Part shown: positions 13,411 through 24,832 of the stretch, in pieces
How positions within the stretch are numbered: the first letter of the stretch is position 1
Layout: every line of letters starts with the position of its first letter
Source: Emmonsiellopsis sp. PD_33
Taxonomy: Eukaryota > Ascomycota > Eurotiomycetes > Onygenales > Ajellomycetaceae
Direction: 5' to 3'
Assembly: GCA_032988165.1 (NCBI GenBank)
Contig: JANTQF010000034.1
Span: 1 to 64,000 of the forward strand
DNA: 64,000 bases
The notes under the pieces: generated by a model
The model's input: the letters and a program-made list of their open reading frames with translations, nothing else
Databases searched by the model: none
What the model was told of the DNA's origin: nothing
Program-made: the position numbers and the translations under genes

Positions 13411-14963
13411 GGTTCCTCGTCAGGGCGGTCTGCGATGGGAAGGACGACTAAAAATGGGGGGAATCAGAGGCAGGGAAGGCAGCCTTTGAAGGTCTTGTGC
13501 GGAGGCAAACAGATATAAAGCCAACTAACTTCTCTAGGGAATGGAACGGTGGGTATTGACCTTTGTCGTGGTGTTTGTGCTGGAGATGGAAGACGAACAC
13601 CTCCCCGCCAGCAAATTTGGCCAAATGACAATCGATCGATTTAAGGTTCGGCAGTGGCGTCTAGATCGAGCTCGGGCCTCTTGGGCGGTAGATCCATCAC
13701 GTGCATCTATCTAACCCCTATCTATCCATCCATCCATCTAATACGTTTGGGGATATCAATGGGATCTTTTTTTTTTTTTAATGGTGGTGCGAGTTATTGA
13801 AACGCTGGATGGAAAGGGAAATAGAGGTATATTAGCTATGGCGGTGTCATACATACATTGTCGTGCTTGGCTAGCATTCCTAGTATCTATCCCAACCCCG
13901 CATTCCAAGTGTATGTATAACTCTTTCCAACGCACCTGTGGATCTAACAGGGCTTTCCGGAAGGAATATATTAAAGTGTAGTGGGTTCTGGGAATTCTTG
14001 TGTAGAAGAAACCCTCTGTTGAATTTTCAATAACAGCTTTCCCTTCATACGCAGAACAAAAGGCATATTGCTTGTTTCAAAGACCTGTTCGGTATATACT
14101 AGTAACTCTTAAATGAGAAAGGCCCATAGGCAATTGAATATATCCTCTTTTCCCCCTTTTTTCCCCGCAGACCCGAAGTCGGGGAGTGAGCAAGCGACGG
14201 ATTTATATCTATTTTCAAAGGAAATTTAACAATATATATCAGCTCAGGCTGAAAAGAGTTTGTATGAGATTGATGTTTCATATAATCACAATACTCAGCG
14301 AGAGATCGATATGCAGAGAAATTGGAATCAGGGGACTTCTTGATATGGTCTCTCTATTTAAATATCGGCCCCGGGCTGGGTTGAATTAAAGTTTAAGGTT
14401 AAATACGCGCGAACCACCAAAACTATTTAGCAGGTTTTTGCAATATAACTACCCGTCGTTGACTTGACGTGCGAAAATCCTGTACTTCAGATTAGAAAGG
14501 TCCATCTATATTCAAACTGGCCCAGTAGACAAAGTACACTGAAATACCTCACGTAAACTGCCCGGAAATCATTCAACCTGAGAATGCGAAGTATGTTTGC
14601 TTACTATCTAGATGGATAGATTACAAACCCCCGCCATGTCACCTGACATATATTTTTTCGACGCGTTTTTCTTTCTTGTTCCTCAGCTGATTTAAAATAA
14701 AAGTCATACATCTTCCTTTTACGAACCCCCAGGGCGGAAAATTCATCTGGAGATAAGGTCTACCAGTAGCATCTCGTGATCTTTTATTCGAGCTAGGTAG
14801 ACTTCAAGAGCACCCGGAGACTTGAGCAAATGCTAACATACATACCCCGCAGGAGGATTATCACGATATATCGCGTCAGGATCAGCTCCACAGCCCCTAT
14901 TTATGAGCCTTCAATTCGCTGTTATCTAGGAATTCAAGGAAATTTGGTTCTACACCGACCAAG
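13411..14963. other. Intergenic region between divergent trm9 and tubulin cofactor B genes
   Basis: This 1.55-kb gap holds the promoters of both flanking genes. There is a CCAT-type short tandem run near 13,722-13,740 and a poly-T run near 13,767. Short ORFs at 13,781-13,981 and 14,099-14,389 show no family similarity. Nothing else is recognisable. Confidence 0.5.
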
Positions 14964-16317
14964 ATGTCGTTCCAACCCACCCCAGTAGATATCCCCGTCA
15001 TCGTATCCGTTGCTTCAGCCAGCGGGGGTGGATCAGATGGGGCGCAATCGTTCGCCTCGGAACGCCGCATAACCCCAACATGGACAGTCTCGCAGCTAAA
15101 AGGCAAATTGGAGACTATGACTGGAATTCCCCCGTCGAGCCAAAGACTCAAACTGAAGGCTCCCGGGCGGGAAGACCAGTGGGTTGAAGGGGATGACCGC
15201 GTCGTGGGAGACTGGGGACTTGGAAGAGGATGCGAGTTCGAGGTAAGGAAGACTATTTGATGTTTTAATTGCCTCATTTCCTTGATATTTTCATGAGATG
15301 GCCGATGCTTTTACCCCAAGGCTTCGTTTACGAGCCTGTCCCAAGTCCGGGCAACATCACCTTCCTCCCCCCACGCCGCATAGCTGGGCGTTTGCTTTGG
15401 GTCGAAAGACACTGTTCCTTTTATGAAAATGCAGTATGATGGAGCTCCTGTGGAATCATAAGGACTTTGTTCGCTCTTTCAGCGGCCAGCAACCGAATAT
15501 CACCTCCTAGTATTCAGCAGGAGACACTACCCAAGCCAGTGGTAGCCCACTCGTTATCATGTTTGTGGCAGTCTTTCCTAGTGTTGGGATCTACAAATGC
15601 CTATTTTCATGGCGGTACTATTAATGGAGCCTTTCATCTTTTGCTACTAGTTTTATGAAGAAAACAATCCATTCACTTCCCTACTCCATCAAGCTAACAA
15701 TCAAGTAGATCCATGACTCCCGCCCCCCAGCCGCGAGGCCGAACTTCAGCGACCTCTCCTCAGTGCAAAAATACACTCTACCGACCTCGACCTACGAGTC
15801 CCTATCAAACACAGTCCTCTCATGGAAAAAGAATCAAAAACTCGGACGGTTCGATCCGAACGCCCTCTCCCCCGAACAAATCTTGGAACAGCAGGCTAAG
15901 AAGGACCAAGAGGAAATTGGCCAGCGAGGTAACGTCCAAAAACAAAATATCTTCCATTCTTCAATGTACTTTGATATTTATATACGATGTTTAGGAATCC
16001 AACTATCCAAGCGCGCCATCATCCTTCCCTCAAACCCGCCACACATCCGTCGTGGGACGATCCGCTTCGTCGGCCCGGTACCATCCATCCCCGTCCCCGG
16101 TGTAAAGCCAGGAACAGAAATACCTGACTCGGCAGCCCCGATTTGGGTTGGGATTGAGCTCGATGAGCCTACCGGTAAGAATGATGGTTCTGTTGCTGGT
16201 CAGAGGTATTTTACCTGTCTCGAGAAGCGAGGTGTGTTTGTGAAGCCGGAGAAGGTCGAGGTTGGAGATTTCCCGCCGTTGGATCTGGGACTGGATGAAG
16301 ATATGGAGGAGATTTGA
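14964..16317 (+). CDS. alf1: Tubulin-folding cofactor B (CAP-Gly protein, Alf1/TBCB)
   Basis: Exons 14964-15242, 15709-15928 and 15995-16317 give 273 aa. The N-terminal ubiquitin-like domain (about residues 10-93, including WTVSQLKGKLETMTGIPPSS) is followed by a short linker (RPNFSDLSSVQKYTLP). A coiled Gln/Lys/Glu stretch comes next, then a C-terminal CAP-Gly domain (RRGTIRFVGPVP, then PIWVGIELDEPTGKNDGSV and RYFTCLEKRGVFVKPEKV). The protein ends in an acidic tail with EEI, a terminus the family uses to bind EB1/CLIP-type or TBCE CAP-Gly partners. TBCB works with TBCE on alpha-tubulin during tubulin dimer assembly. Intron 1 is unusually long (466 nt); intron 2 is 66 nt. It is convergent with LYS2. 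Confidence 0.93.
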
Positions 16318-16739
16318 TGACTGGATTTTGAATTGAGGGGGAGTTGGTTTGGTTTGCTGTTATGCATTATTTGCTGTTGATAGGAGAAATACTTAATAGT
16401 AGAACAGCTAAAGGGTAGCTGATGGAAGACGTGTTGCAACCGCTATGTGGGACACGAATGATAATGAAGCGACCTCGTAACCTAGGTGCATCAGGATTAC
16501 ATTATCCAATAATATACGTATTTGTGATTAGAAATGCGCGAGATTGGAAAGATATCAATGAATAAAATCAATTGCTTTTTTCCTCTTGATATTCCTAAGT
16601 CCGAAAAATTAAAGCCGTCTAATAGTTTCCAGGGGGAATTTTTGTGATATATGGAAAAAGGGAAATATGTGTGTGACATAGCCCAAAGAAATAAAAAAAA
16701 GGGGGGAATTGCGCAATGGATTTAGAAACAATAAGCGCT
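16318..16739. other. Convergent 3' intergenic region
   Basis: This 422-bp spacer between the 3' ends of the cofactor B gene and LYS2 is AT-rich, especially at about 16,500-16,720, consistent with 3' UTRs and polyadenylation signals for both. No ORF or repeat of note was found. Confidence 0.5.
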
Positions 16740-19700
16740 TTACTTTGGCACCCCACCACGTCCGCCCACAGCTCCAACAGCCTCCAATTGAGCAGCACTG
16801 AGGCTAACCTTGGGCAGTGGTCTTCCTTTGCCCGTGGGTTGGCTCACGAACTTGATCTCTGACAGGTAGCTCAGATATCGGCCCACGTCTTCTCTGCTGA
16901 TACCATAACCGCCGCTTTCGTCGACTCCAGTCCAGTTCTCGGCATCGGCCTTGAGAATATAAACAGCATTTCTATCATCAAGCTCAGGAGCCCGTGTCGT
17001 AGCAGGGAGATCGTTGACACAGAAGTGATATAGAGGCATCAGCGCATGCTGTTCTTGATCCTTTTCTTGGCCACCAGCGGACACGTAGTTTTCGAGTTCA
17101 TCTTTCCAGATGTCGTAGTCGACTTCTGGGACCTTGTAGCCGTAAAACTCGAGAAGTGACAGGTATTCGTTCATACGCAGACGTGGATGACCTGTAACGT
17201 GAACAACGTGAACGCCATCCTCCAGAGGGTTGAGAGTAGAAGCTACAACTACACGAGCAACGTGCTTCACCGGAACAGAATTGACGGTATTGACGATGTG
17301 TGGCCGGGTTCGTAGCTGAATGCAGCCCTTCAACATCCGAATCAAGAAGTCATCAGTATTGCAAACGCCCGTCTCTGAATCACCCAGAATATATCCAGGC
17401 CGGATGACAGAGCCCAGCAGACCTCTCTTTCCAGCAGCGCGAACGAGCTGTTCGGAGACCCATTTAGTTTGTCCGTATCCAGTGCCGAGTCCGGTTCTGC
17501 TACCCTCCATGTCATCATCTTCAGAGATGGCATGTCTACCAGTGCTGATTTGTTGGTCTGAGAGTTTGACATAGTGGTCGGTGTCAAGCACGCTGGTGGA
17601 GCTGACAAATGTGAAAATCTTCGGCTTCCCCTCATTGCAAAGTCTCATGGCATCGACGGTGGAGATGACGTTGGAGGCCATCATATCATGATATCTTCTA
17701 ACCCAGTGGACCGAGGCACCGTTGTGGATCACCAAGTCGACTTTCTGAGCCAGATTGTCCCAGGTCTGCTGGTCGATACCAAGCTGCGGCTTTGATAGGT
17801 CACCCACAACAAAACCTAATCGACTCGACCATTCGTCACGCCATAAGCCATAGCCCTGTAGGGAGCGTCGAACTCGATCAAGGGCAGCCTTTGAATCCTT
17901 AACACCTCTCACGTGGACAATTAGTCTGATGTCACGAGTAGTTCTTTCAAGAACATCCTTGATGATATAAGCGCCTAGGAATCCAGTTGCACCAGTAAGG
18001 AAGACTGTCGGCTGGGCTGATTCACGAATAGCCGCTGGGTCAGCTGTTTGATACTTGGCTGGCAACTGTTTGACAAGCTCGTCCAGGGACCGAGCATAGG
18101 CAGAATCTTCCTCTTTGACGCCCTCCCTAACAACACCATTCTTCACTGCGAGCTGCCTGTCAACTTGGGCGCTAAAGCCAGCTAAGCTAGGATATTCATA
18201 GAGAGTGTTTATAGAGACATTTGCTCCAGTGTCCTTGCGGATGTCCAGTAGCATCTGCTGGGCCAGAATACTATGTCCTCCAAGATCGAAAAAGTCATTT
18301 TGGGGTGCAATAGTTTTGGCATTAAGACCGCGGATGAGGCCGGCCCACTTGGTTGCAACTGTTCGCTCAGTTGCTGACATGGATTCCCATCTCTTCAAGT
18401 CTTCGTCGGAGGCCGGTTCTGCCTGTTCTGCAATATCGGGGAACGGGAGATTTTGCTTGTCCACCTTGCCATTGGGATTAAGGGGTAGCTTGTTGAGGAC
18501 GATGAAAGTAGTTGGAACAGCATAACTGGGCAAGCGAGTCTTCAAGTGGTCACGAACTTCGGTCTGCATTCTCCTGAACCGCTTCGAGTAAACCTTTGTA
18601 GGGCCGAAATCAGTCCCCTCGTCTTCAATATCCTCCAACCCCTGAGCCTTAAGAAATTGTGGCCATTCTTTCAGCTCTGGAACTATGTAGCTTGCGAGCG
18701 TTGGCTCCTCGTTTCTATCTCTTCGGACGAGCGTCTTGCAGTCTCTAATCAAGGGATTCTGGCGCAGGTTGTTATCGATATCGTTGAGCTCGATTCTGAA
18801 TCCACGGATCTTGACTTGATCGTCTGCACGACCCGTGCATTCCACATCGCCAGACTCCAGGTATCTACCCAGATCACCAGTTCTATAAAGCCGATCCCGT
18901 GGACCCTTATAGTACTTCCTCCACGGCTCACCCTTGTCGTTCTTCTTGTCAGCTTCTACCCACTTTTCATTGTCGACAAACCAATTCATGAGGAACTTCT
19001 GGTCGTTCAAAGCCTGATCTCCCTTGTACCCCTCAGCCAGACCAGCAGCACGGACATAAATCTCTCCTACCTCCCCCACCTTACATAACTTAGTCCGATC
19101 CTCCCTGTTTACAGCAAGAAGCTGGACATCCTTCATACCCTTCCCTGCTGGCACGGTATCCTTGAGTTTGTCCAAGAAGTTAGGATCTTTCGCCCGGCTG
19201 GGTATCTCATAGTAGCTGACTGCTCGCTGGGTTTCCGTGGTACCGTACATGTTGACAATGTTGACATTAATGGCAAGTTCCCGCAGACTCCTGCAGTCTC
19301 TCGTTGTCAAGACATCACCGACGAAGAACGCCCTGTCCAACGATGGGAAGTGCGCCGATGCTCCACCAACAAGGATCTGACCCATAGCAGGTGTTAAATG
19401 TGTGACAGTTGGCTTGTGCTCTCGCATCCATTCTGCGAGCTTCTCGTGTTGAATGTCTTCCTTGGAGGGCACAAGCAATTGCGCACCGAGGAAAAGAGGG
19501 GTGAAAATATCTCTTTGCACGGGGTCATGCGCAATACCCGATAAAAGTGTAAACCGACTCTCTGAATTAAGCTGGAAGCGTTCCGCCATCCAGCCAAAGT
19601 ACTTCGCAAGACTGAAATGGCGCCCAAGCACACCCTTCGGTCTCCCTTCACTCCCGGAAGTGAAAGACAGCGTAGGTGAGCTGTCAGGGCCCACAAGTGT

Positions 19701-20347
19701 ATCTGGCGACGACGATGCTTTCTCTCTGACCTGAGCAAATATATCCTTCCCATCAATTTCGCCTCCGGACAAAAAGCCATCGTCACCAAGGCGTAGCGAC
19801 GGAACCTCGGCTTTGAGTGGGAGCTCCTCGTCAATATACTTTCGTACAATTGGCGCCAAAGGTCCAGCTTCGTCAGTTGCTCTTGCAATGTTAACCAATG
19901 CGCAAGGTTGAGAAACTTCGAGATATATCTGTTGTCTCGTTGGTGGGTAGGCCGGGTCGAGAATACTCATAGTTGCAGCGGACATCTATGTAAGCCAAAA
20001 TACAACATTAGTATATCAATTGGTCAGGGAGAGTAGATTTAAAACAAAGAAATAAAGCATACCAGAGTACCCATGATGCTGACAACCAAATCAACTGAGC
20101 GGTGCGCCCAGATCATAACAACATCTCCATTAGTCACCCCGGCATCATGGAGGTAGTGTGCCAACGTATTTGAGGCTTCGTAGATTTGCCGGTAGGTAAA
20201 TGACCTCTCTGGAGCTTCTGAGGACTTTGTTTCTACCACGCATACTCGATCTGGGTGGTTCTTTGCCGCCTCAATGAAGTGTGACTGGATTGAACCAACA
20301 TAACCGGACCAGTCAAGGTCGATGGTGGGGTCAGGAAGCTGGGCCAT
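16740..20347 (-). CDS. LYS2: L-2-aminoadipate reductase (aminoadipate-semialdehyde dehydrogenase), LYS2 type
   Basis: Two exons (20063-20347 and 16740-19985, with a 77-nt intron) give 1,176 aa. The enzyme activates alpha-aminoadipate with ATP, loads it on a phosphopantetheine arm and reduces it with NADPH, a committed step of fungal lysine synthesis. The domain order is adenylation (SFTSGSEGRPKG at about 202-213, YRTGDLGRY, KIRGFRIEL), then carrier protein (DLGGHSIL, attachment Ser about 667), then a short-chain reductase. The reductase has TGATGFLG at about 759 and YGQTK with catalytic Tyr/Lys. Yeast Lys2 is about 1,390 aa; here the roughly 200 residues before the adenylation core are absent, and no coding extension is visible upstream. 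Exon 2 begins exactly at an ATG, but in-frame splicing preserves motif spacing. The promoter has near-matches to the Gcn4/CpcA site. Confidence 0.96.
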
Positions 20348-20924
20348 TGTGCTGGATAGCTTAGGAACTGATGAAGGGGAGGGGTTTTAAAGATAGAAAG
20401 GGGTGTCTGCGAGCTTGATAAATACCTGCCCTAGCAATTGGTGTCTTTGTGCAGACATGGGCAGCTTAATTCATGTTTCCAACTGGACTGGGGGCAAACA
20501 TCCCTTTTAAGGCGGGAGAAGTGCGGTGTCGGAGACGAGTCATAGTTGATGACTAAGCCCGAAAATTTCCCCTCGATTTTTCATAGTATTCATAGTATTC
20601 AAATACTCTTTTAACTTATAAATGGTATATCGCACAAACAGATACGCGCAGCGATGGTATAGTAAACTCAGAATCCAATTTAGATTCAACAGAAAGGTAA
20701 ACATTTCCTCCTACCCACATCATTCATTCCGACAGGACACCAATACGCCATTATACATGCAAGAACAGTAACGCTGCAAAGCAAGGCACCCAGAACAGAA
20801 AGGCAAATGAGAAGATACGAAAAAGGGCAGAAATGGCCATAGTGAAAGACACAATGGATTGAATTCTTTGGCGACACCTCAATCCATCAACCAAGATATA
20901 GCAGACTAATATATTCGTAATCAC
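20348..20924. other. Intergenic region: LYS2 promoter and CENP-C 3' end
   Basis: This 577-bp gap lies between two genes on the same strand. The half next to LYS2 has a T/C-rich leader (minus strand) and two TGACT-type elements near 20,536-20,556. The remainder is probably the CENP-C 3' UTR. Short ORFs here resemble no protein. Confidence 0.5.
20536..20556. promoter_or_regulatory. Candidate general-amino-acid-control (Gcn4/CpcA-type) sites upstream of LYS2
   Basis: Two near-matches to TGA(C/G)TCA lie 7 bp apart: TGACTCG on the minus strand (20536-20542) and TGACTAA on the plus strand (20550-20556). Each matches six of seven positions. They sit about 190-210 bp upstream of the LYS2 ATG, a sensible position, and lysine genes are known targets of this bZIP regulator. 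Such matches are common by chance, so this is only a candidate. Confidence 0.3.
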
Positions 20925-23170
20925 CTAGTTTTGTTTCTTCCTCCCTCTCTTTTTAGGGGCCTCGGCCGGCGGTTCTTCTGCAGCCGGTACCTGGTCTGAA
21001 GGAGGAGGAGGAGGCGTGGGTTGGGCAGTATCCTCCGTTTCTTGGGGTAAAAATCCCTGCGTAAAGAAAATTGCGGCGTCTTTATCATAGTCGTTTGAGA
21101 GGCTATAATTATTTCCTGGAATTCAAAAAAGAAAGTCATTACTGCAGTTCACTTCCACGTTTCATTACCAAGGCCACCAATGGTGATTAGGAATATTGAC
21201 TAACCTCGAGGAACTTGGAAAACGCTCCCCTTCCCTGCGCTAAATTGAAGGCCTGCTATGTCGACATGTATTCGGCCACGATATACAAAAAATATCATGT
21301 GCATCTTCTTAGAGTTCTTTTGTCTCTTTACCGCGCCAGGAGGCATGTCAACAAAGCCGGATCCAAGAAACTCGCTGTGAAACACTTTGGCAAACCGAAA
21401 TGTAGAACCTTTGACCTCATGGGTTGTTATGGCTGAAGGGGCCAAAGCAATGTCTAGATTCATTGTTAGGACACAATTTCCAATACGAGGAGTCAAATCT
21501 GGTGCTCATACCTGTTATCTCCTCCTCTTCTGTAGCTGCTTGAGTTTCTGGGTCCCATTTCTTTACTGGGCCAACAAATATACCATCTTCGTATTCCCAA
21601 GGCTCAGCATCATCCATCCCCTCATTGTCCGATGAATCGTCTTTCGCTCTTGTGGACTTGGACTTCTTTTTCCCTCCCCTCTTAGATTTCTTGTCTGGCC
21701 TCGTGTCTACCTCCTCGGTTCTGATGATTTCCTTGATCGTAGATAGGGGGAAGCGCTGTCCAACTTCCGCCGATCCGTCTCCGTATACACACCGTTCATT
21801 ACGCCAATATGCCAGTGGTCGGACTGATACTCGACCAGAGCGGGTGTGACGTGCACTTTCGTCTGAAGGTGTTTCCCGTTTAAGGATGTACAAACTTCGG
21901 CTTTTAAGGGGGCCATTTCGACTTGTAATGTTTTCCACAACCGAATTCAGCTCTTTCTCTTGTTCGGCCGACATCTGTAAATTTGTAGCTCGGCCCTTAG
22001 AAAGGCCTGTTTTCGTTCGCTTTGGGGCTCTAGGATTTTCGGCTTCCACTTCATCATTGCTATCAGCATGCGCTTCTGTAGCCTGGGCTTTTGGTTTTCT
22101 TCCTCGTCGCTTCGGTCCGGGATTCTCAGCTGACCCGGCGGCGGTGTCTCGATCCAAAGCTTGTCCTTTATGGGCGGTTGGTTTGCGCTCATTGACTGGA
22201 GTGTTTTTGCGCTTCGTTCCTCGGGTAGCAGTTTTTGTAGGCATTGGCGGCGGCGAAACTTCATCTTCAGGATCTTCATCCGTAGATTGGGGTTCGTCAT
22301 TAGCATCATCGTGATCCTCCTCCTCCTCTTCATCTCCTGCAGACTCTCCGTTTGCATTTTCGTAACTTTCGTGATAATCTCCATGCGACTCCATGAAGTG
22401 GGTATCCTCTGCTTCATCTAAGAGGTGATTTCCATCATCGGAGAAATCCGGGGTATCATCCTCCTCCGCCTCCGCTACTGTTCTACCTTTGCCATCGTCC
22501 GCAAAAGCTGCCAGCGGTGACCTTCCTAGGGATCGTTGAGGTTGGGAAAAATTAAGCGCTCTCTTGGCCGCAGGTCGGGAGGAAGTCGGACTAGAGGACT
22601 GCTCATGCTGGGGGACGGAGGACGAACGGAAACCAGGAGTTCTACGCGGCGATCCCGAGAGAAGGGTTTTCATGGGGGAGCGGGAGCGCGGAGGCAAAAC
22701 GAAGGGGTTCCTCTGGCCACGCCGGCCTGAAAGTACGTCAGCTGGTTCCGGAATACTGCCTGGAGCCAAAGTAAATATCAACGATATAGACGGGGTGAAT
22801 TCGATGTATATCCAGAAGATACAAAAAAGCACCTACTATCTCCGGTTTCCATATCCTCCGAATTCAACGTGTCGTTCGCAAAACCATTGCCGTTCGTTCT
22901 AACGGGAGATTTCTCCGGCGACGAGAACATCCCGTCAATCTCTTCCATGCCATGCTCGTCGAGCTTCCCTTCTTTGAGGGTGATACCCGTGCGCCTGTAA
23001 GGAGATCGCATTAGTTTTCCCATGCGCGCATTGCCATAATTGTGATTAGAGCCTTCAATTGAAGGAGTACATCGGATAATTATCAATTGCTGATAGGATA
23101 TATATTACCTTCCCGCTTTCCCCACATTGGAGTAGTCGAAGTCGCGCGCTTTTGGTACTCGGTGCGCCAT
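20925..23170 (-). CDS. mif2: Centromere protein C / Mif2 kinetochore protein
   Basis: Five exons (23109-23170, 22837-22994, 21512-22759, 21205-21453, 20925-21115) join in frame to 635 aa. CENP-C binds CENP-A nucleosomes and recruits the inner kinetochore. The CENP-C signature is at about residues 380-392 (RSGRVSVRPLAYW). A C-terminal cupin dimerisation domain follows, with FRFAKVFHSEFLGSGFVDMP and FQVPRGNNYSL. The middle is long, acidic and disordered (Glu/Asp runs), with an AT-hook-like RRGRKPK near residue 292. The N-terminus (KARDFDYSNVGKAGRRTGI) resembles the conserved fungal Mif2 N-terminus. The tail is Pro-rich and then basic. Intron 3 has a clear CTAAC branch point. The gene is head to head with RNase H2A, 413 bp apart. 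Confidence 0.95.
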
Positions 23171-23583
23171 GATAGCAATGCGGACGTGTTGCTGGTTAGG
23201 GTCACAAACAGTGCGGCATGCGACGTTGGAAGGAGTTGTTAGAAAAAAATAGGCGTACTCAGCCGCGACACTGAATAGGGCTCATCCGAATTTGTATTGT
23301 TGTTGGGAATCGTCCTGGGGGTATTGTTGATAAAGCTATCGCCGCGAGGGGAGAAGCCGCATGCCGCCAAGTTGATGCAGCGCGAAGAGGCAATGACTAA
23401 TCGGGGCCTGACGCGTGTTAGGTAAGCAGCGTCACGTCTCCGAACCAGAGCTCTCAACCGACGACACCTCCAGAAAATTACATGCTCGGGTCGGTTCAGG
23501 CACAGAATAACTAAGAGAGTACTATATCTCGACCAGCTTAACTTACTCCCCGGCGAAAGAATTACCCTTCAACTGACGCCCAA
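23171..23583. other. Shared divergent promoter, CENP-C / RNase H2A
   Basis: This 413-bp segment separates two ATGs pointing away from each other, so it must contain both promoters and 5' UTRs. No TATA box or named operator is clear. Short ORFs at 23,239-23,457 look fortuitous. Confidence 0.55.
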
Positions 23584-24606
23584 ATGGGTGACCAGGAAAC
23601 CCCCAATGATGCCACCTTCATCCCGCCCTCAATACACCATCCTGCCCTCCTTGCCGGAGACTCATATGCACACTACTCCCCGTGTCCAACAGCTATAACC
23701 CCATCGCCAGCTTCACAGACGACAGAGGGCCCACTCGAGCCTACACCATGCGTTCTGGGCGTCGACGAAGCTGGAAGAGGCCCAGTCCTCGGCCCCATGG
23801 TCTATAGCGCATTCTACCTCCCCCTTGACCTCCATCACTCCCTCCTCGCCAAAGACCATCATTTCGACGACAGTAAAGTCCTGACACCCGGCGTCCGCTC
23901 AAACCTCATGCGCCTCCTCTGCACCCCCGACCATCCTCTACATACCTCCTGCGGCTGGACCGTAAAAGTGATGTCCGCCCGGGATATAGGCGCCGGAATG
24001 CTTCGACCGGGAGCTGCAAACTACAACCTCAATGCGCAGGCAATGGATGCAACTGTAGAGCTCATCCGTGGCGTTGTGGAGGAGAGGAGAGTCGCTGTGA
24101 AGGAGGTATATATCGACACCATCGGGAACCCACAGACATACCAGAAAAAGCTCGAGCGGATATTCCCTGCTTTGAAGATCACGGTTGCGAAAAAAGCCGA
24201 TTCGCTTTATCCATGCGTTAGCGCTGCCAGTGTTTGCGCCAAAGTGACTAGGGATGTGGCATTGGAGGCGTGTTACGAGGCCTTTCTGAAACAGCGTGGA
24301 GACACGGAGCAGCAGAGTTCGGTAGAAGGCTGGGGGAGTGGCTATCCGTCAGATTCAAAGTGTGTTGGGTGGCTCAAAAATGACAAGGATACTCTATTTG
24401 GATGGGGAAATGAATGCCGCTTTAGTTGGGGAACCGCGAAAGAGCTGCTTGAAACGAAAGATAGTCTCAGGGTAGACTGGCCAGTCGATGAAGACGAGGA
24501 AGCGAAACGGGTGACGGATTTCTTTTCATTTTCGGCTGCCCAAAATAACGAGGAAGCTGATGAATTGCGTGATTGGTACGGCCAGAGGCCACAGGAGATA
24601 TTCTGA
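23584..24606 (+). CDS. rnh201: Ribonuclease H2 catalytic subunit A
   Basis: A single-exon gene encodes 340 aa. RNase HII/H2A cleaves RNA in RNA:DNA hybrids and starts ribonucleotide excision repair, working in eukaryotes as a trimer with subunits B and C. The catalytic motif VDEAGRGPVLGPM is at about residues 60-72 (Asp61, Glu62). Further conserved blocks are DDSKVL, YIDTIGNP (third acidic residue) and KADSLYPCVSAASVCAKVTRD (fourth acidic residue plus the helix that completes the active site). SGYPSD and FGWGNECRFSW follow. The N-terminal 55 residues are Pro/Thr-rich and low in conservation. It is convergent with Pex16. Confidence 0.97.
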   Translation: MGDQETPNDATFIPPSIHHPALLAGDSYAHYSPCPTAITPSPASQTTEGPLEPTPCVLGVDEAGRGPVLGPMVYSAFYLPLDLHHSLLAKDHHFDDSKVLTPGVRSNLMRLLCTPDHPLHTSCGWTVKVMSARDIGAGMLRPGAANYNLNAQAMDATVELIRGVVEERRVAVKEVYIDTIGNPQTYQKKLERIFPALKITVAKKADSLYPCVSAASVCAKVTRDVALEACYEAFLKQRGDTEQQSSVEGWGSGYPSDSKCVGWLKNDKDTLFGWGNECRFSWGTAKELLETKDSLRVDWPVDEDEEAKRVTDFFSFSAAQNNEEADELRDWYGQRPQEIF

Positions 24607-24832
24607 ATGCAAATGTATATTAATAGATCTATACCCACTGCAAAATGGCAATGATGATAACGATATAACACAAATAATCCACTGTACTGTAACCGATGAT
24701 TCCAAACATTTCGTTATTATACATACTTCTCCTTGTTCCCCCAAGATAAACCTTAGGACAGAAAAAAAGCGTAACCGTAAAGCCAAACGCTGATGGGGGT
24801 AAAAAAACACAGGGAAAAAAAGCTCCATTCGC

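Noticed and set aside
16740..20347. Reading LYS2 exon 2 as a separate 1,081-aa gene starting at its own ATG (19985)
   Set aside because: Exon 1 supplies the missing start of the adenylation domain, and the 77-nt intron joins it in phase 0 with exact motif spacing.
21886..22421. Plus- and minus-strand ORFs opposite or out of frame with the CENP-C central exon
   Set aside because: They are shadows of the Glu/Asp/Lys-rich CENP-C coding sequence, with simple-repeat composition.
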